A stretch of 64,000 nucleotides of DNA, taken from assembly GCA_034928745.1 (NCBI GenBank), contig JAYFOS010000018.1:4714-68713 (forward strand), written 5' to 3'. Shown in pieces: positions 62,188 through 64,000 of this stretch. The stretch comes from Bact-08 sp034928745 (GTDB taxonomy: Bacteria > Bacteroidota > Bacteroidia > Bacteroidales > UBA932). The stretch's first letter is position 1, and the number at the start of each line of letters is the position of its first letter. Below the pieces are notes generated by a model. That model had not been told where the DNA came from. It was given only the letters and a program-made list of their open reading frames with translations, and ran no database searches. The translations under genes and the position numbers were made by a program.

Positions 62188-63552
62188 ATGGCACAAAAAC
62201 CATCAATTCCAAAAGGAACAAGAGATTTTTCACCTGTGGAGATGTCCCGCAGGGATTACATATTCAATAATATAAAGAGTGTCTTCAAACTCTATGGCTA
62301 CTCTCCGATAGAGACACCTGCCATGGAGAATCTGTCTACTCTTTTAGGCAAGTATGGCGATGAGGGAGATAAGTTACTGTTCAAGATTCTTAACTCCGGA
62401 GAGGCTTTTGCAGAGGTTGATTCTAAGATGCTTGAGAACAGCAATTCGCTCTCTCTCAAAGTATGCGAGAAGGGACTCAGATATGATCTTACGGTTCCCT
62501 TTGCCAGATTTGTAGTTCAACACCAAAATGAGTTGGCATTCCCTTTTAAACGCTATCAGATACAACCCGTCTGGAGGGCAGACCGGCCTCAGAAGGGGCG
62601 TTACAGGGAATTTTATCAGTGTGATGTAGATGTGATCGGAAGCAAGTCTTTGCTCAACGAGTTGGAGTTAGTGCAGATTGTTGATGATGTTTTTGAAAGG
62701 CTTGGTATAGATGTTATAATAAAGATTAATAACCGCAAAATACTGACTGGTATCTCCGAAATTGTCGGCTATCCTGAAAAGCTCACTGATATTACAGTTG
62801 CAATCGATAAAATTGATAAGATCGGGCTGGATGAAGTGAAGAATGAGCTTAGAGAGAGAGGAATTGATGACAAGGCGATTGAAACCATTGAGCCGGTTTT
62901 GCTCTTAAAGGGAACAACTGAGCAGAAACTGAATGTGATGAGAGATCTGTTGAAGGGTTCAGAAACAGGGCTCAAGGGTGTTGAGGAGATTGCTAAGGTT
63001 TTTGAGCTGGTGCGATTAACCGGAGTGAAGCAGACGGTTGAACTTGATCTCTCTCTGGCAAGAGGTTTGAATTACTATACAGGAGCAATATTTGAGGTAA
63101 AGGCAAATAATGTGGAGATGGGAAGCATTTGCGGGGGTGGCAGATACGATGATCTTACAGGGATTTTCGGTCTTCCCGGTGTATCGGGTGTCGGAATATC
63201 ATTCGGAGCCGACAGGATTTACGATGTGCTTTTGACCCTCGATAAATTTCCGAAAGAGGTGATTGAGGGGACTAAACTCTTAATTGCAAATTTTGGAGAA
63301 AGTGAGGTGGAGTTGTTGTTACCTCTATTAAAAAAAATGCGTTCTAGCGGCATTGTGGCCGAGGTATATTCCGAATCTCAGAAGCTAAAAAAGCAGTTTG
63401 ACTATGCTGAGAAAAGAGGCATACGATATCTGCTGATTGCAGGCCGGGAGGAAATTGCGAAGAACCAGTATAATCTCAAAGATCTTATTACAGGAGAACA
63501 AATATCATTTGGATCAGAAGAGCTTGTTGACAGGCTTTTATCAAATAAATAA
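62188..63552 (+). CDS. hisS: Histidyl-tRNA synthetase
   Basis: The protein has 454 residues. Class II motifs are KGTRDFSPVEMSRRDYIFNNI at the N-terminus; motif 2 in RYQIQPVWRADRPQKGRYREFYQCDVDVIG; the HisA motif LARGLNYYTGAIFEV; and SICGGGRYDDLTGIFGLPGVSGVGISFGADRIYDVL. The C-terminal anticodon domain contains the usual histidine-specific region. It charges tRNA-His. It is monocistronic and followed by the initiator tRNA gene. Confidence 0.96.
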   Translation: MAQKPSIPKGTRDFSPVEMSRRDYIFNNIKSVFKLYGYSPIETPAMENLSTLLGKYGDEGDKLLFKILNSGEAFAEVDSKMLENSNSLSLKVCEKGLRYDLTVPFARFVVQHQNELAFPFKRYQIQPVWRADRPQKGRYREFYQCDVDVIGSKSLLNELELVQIVDDVFERLGIDVIIKINNRKILTGISEIVGYPEKLTDITVAIDKIDKIGLDEVKNELRERGIDDKAIETIEPVLLLKGTTEQKLNVMRDLLKGSETGLKGVEEIAKVFELVRLTGVKQTVELDLSLARGLNYYTGAIFEVKANNVEMGSICGGGRYDDLTGIFGLPGVSGVGISFGADRIYDVLLTLDKFPKEVIEGTKLLIANFGESEVELLLPLLKKMRSSGIVAEVYSESQKLKKQFDYAEKRGIRYLLIAGREEIAKNQYNLKDLITGEQISFGSEELVDRLLSNK

Positions 63553-63572
63553 AGGAGTAACAGGAAAATAGA

Positions 63573-63603
63573 TTTGCACTTTGCGTATTTTGTATTACCT
63601 TTG
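63573..63603 (+). promoter_or_regulatory. Promoter for the initiator tRNA gene
   Basis: TTTG (63573-63576), exactly 19 bp, and TACCTTTG (63596-63603) give a full consensus promoter. The expected start lies within a few bases of the tRNA 5' end at 63615. Confidence 0.8.
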
Positions 63604-63614
63604 CAATCCAATAC

Positions 63615-63687
<73 letters not shown>

Positions 63688-63688
63688 C

Positions 63689-63719
63689 AAAAAAACGTCG
63701 ACATTAGTCGGCGTTTTTT
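63689..63719 (+). terminator. Intrinsic terminator after the initiator tRNA
   Basis: CGTCGAC (63696-63702) pairs with GTCGGCG (63707-63713), including one G-U pair, around an ATTA loop. An A run precedes the stem and six Ts follow (63714-63719). This is a textbook terminator. Confidence 0.9.
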
Positions 63720-63752
63720 GCTTTTTGACACTTTGGTGCAGACTTTATAAAT

Positions 63753-63876
63753 CGGATCACGAACAAAAGTAGCCATTATTAAAGAACCCCAAATGTTCAT
63801 ACGAACATTTGGGGTTCTAGGTTTATTTGAACTTTATTAGATCGTTTTTGACCTTTTTCGGATCACGAACAAAAGT
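63753..63876. repeat. 18-bp direct repeats flanking a hairpin at the edge of an insertion sequence
   Basis: CGGATCACGAACAAAAGT occurs at 63753-63770 and again, identically, at 63859-63876, a spacing of 106 bp. Between the copies lies the 16-bp perfect hairpin at 63783-63818. Both copies are downstream of the transposase stop (63892) and are probably related to the end of the insertion sequence. The other end of the element is outside the window, so terminal inverted repeats cannot be confirmed. Confidence 0.75.
63783..63818 (-). terminator. Long perfect hairpin, likely transposase terminator
   Basis: AGAACCCCAAATGTTC (63783-63798) and GAACATTTGGGGTTCT (63803-63818) are perfect 16-bp arms around ATAC. 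On the minus strand the stem is followed by TTAATAA, a weak T tract, so it could end transposase transcription. It could also block read-through into the element. Confidence 0.6.
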
Positions 63877-63891
63877 TGGGGGATTTGATAT

Positions 63892-64000
63892 TTAGGCATA
63901 AATTTTAGATAGTCTAAAAAGGAAATACGGAATATTATTAACTCCTCTGAACTGTGTTCTGAACGCTTTGATTTTCGCGTTGAAGGATTCGGCAGAAGCA
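63892..64000 (-). mobile_element. C-terminus of an insertion-sequence transposase, cut by the window edge
   Basis: On the minus strand the last 35 codons before a TAA (63892-63894) read AESFNAKIKAFRTQFRGV, then NNIPYFLFRLSKIYA. This is a typical C-terminal block of DDE transposases common in Bacteroidota (ISAon1/ISL3-like), where the Glu of AESFNAKIK is the last catalytic acidic residue. The gene continues beyond the window, so completeness cannot be judged. The element's left edge lies somewhere in 63720-63876, just after the tRNA terminator. Confidence 0.82.

Overview
The window reads as a chromosomal segment of a Bacteroidota bacterium, most likely order Bacteroidales. The signs are a moxR-DUF58-batA/B/C/D/E aerotolerance operon, an lpxC-fabZ gene fusion, SusC-like TonB-receptor architecture with a carboxypeptidase-regulatory N-domain, DUF3078 and FadL-like outer-membrane proteins, near absence of Shine-Dalgarno sequences, and many copies of the Bacteroidota promoter element TAnnTTTG, several with TTG/TTTG 19-20 bp upstream. 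Genes are tightly packed: no gene-free stretch exceeds about 200 bases, and convergent neighbours repeatedly overlap at their 3' ends.

Layout. 1-7782: Bat operon (5' end of moxR cut by the window). 7759-10682 (minus): a secreted M28 peptidase and an S41 lipoprotein. 10767-13102: tpx, a YbaN-like protein and a Na+/alanine symporter, the last two divergent around a perfectly palindromic promoter. 13122-16370: M49 and C11 peptidase lipoproteins. 16490-18056: rplY-pth-hslR. 18053-20753 (minus): nucleotidyltransferase, CPBP protease, manA. 20825-21133: FtsB-like divisome protein. 21114-25261 (minus): folP-purB-M64 peptidase-HAD phosphatase. 25311-28243: tmk-DoxX-murB. 28262-32990 (minus): rimP-nusA-infB with a terminator-like leader hairpin. 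33112-38091: HD hydrolase-lpxD-lpxC/fabZ-lpxA-wbqC. 38088-40870 (minus): a FadL-like porin and an extremely aromatic lipoprotein. 40966-45498: proS, an unknown gene, DUF3078, tilS. 45491-47257 (minus): sppA.

47298-53505 is the most unusual part. A two-component system on the minus strand faces a 42-residue double-glycine leader peptide gene too short for ordinary gene calling. The peptide gene is followed by a C39-peptidase ABC exporter, a HlyD-type adaptor and a small membrane protein. Together they look like a self-contained peptide production, maturation and export system with its own sensor pair. The 23-residue core has no Cys and no modification enzyme is adjacent.

53530-57393 is a probable heavy-metal locus (Cys/His-rich HYC_CC_PP-type protein, TonB receptor with a C-x3-CC motif, periplasmic HMA protein) ending in a secreted protein of unknown function. 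It is followed by a GH9 glycosidase fused to a polysaccharide-deacetylase-like domain (57398-59896), nfnAB-type electron-bifurcating oxidoreductase genes, hisS, an initiator tRNA with its own promoter and terminator, and the edge of an insertion sequence whose transposase C-terminus runs off the right end.
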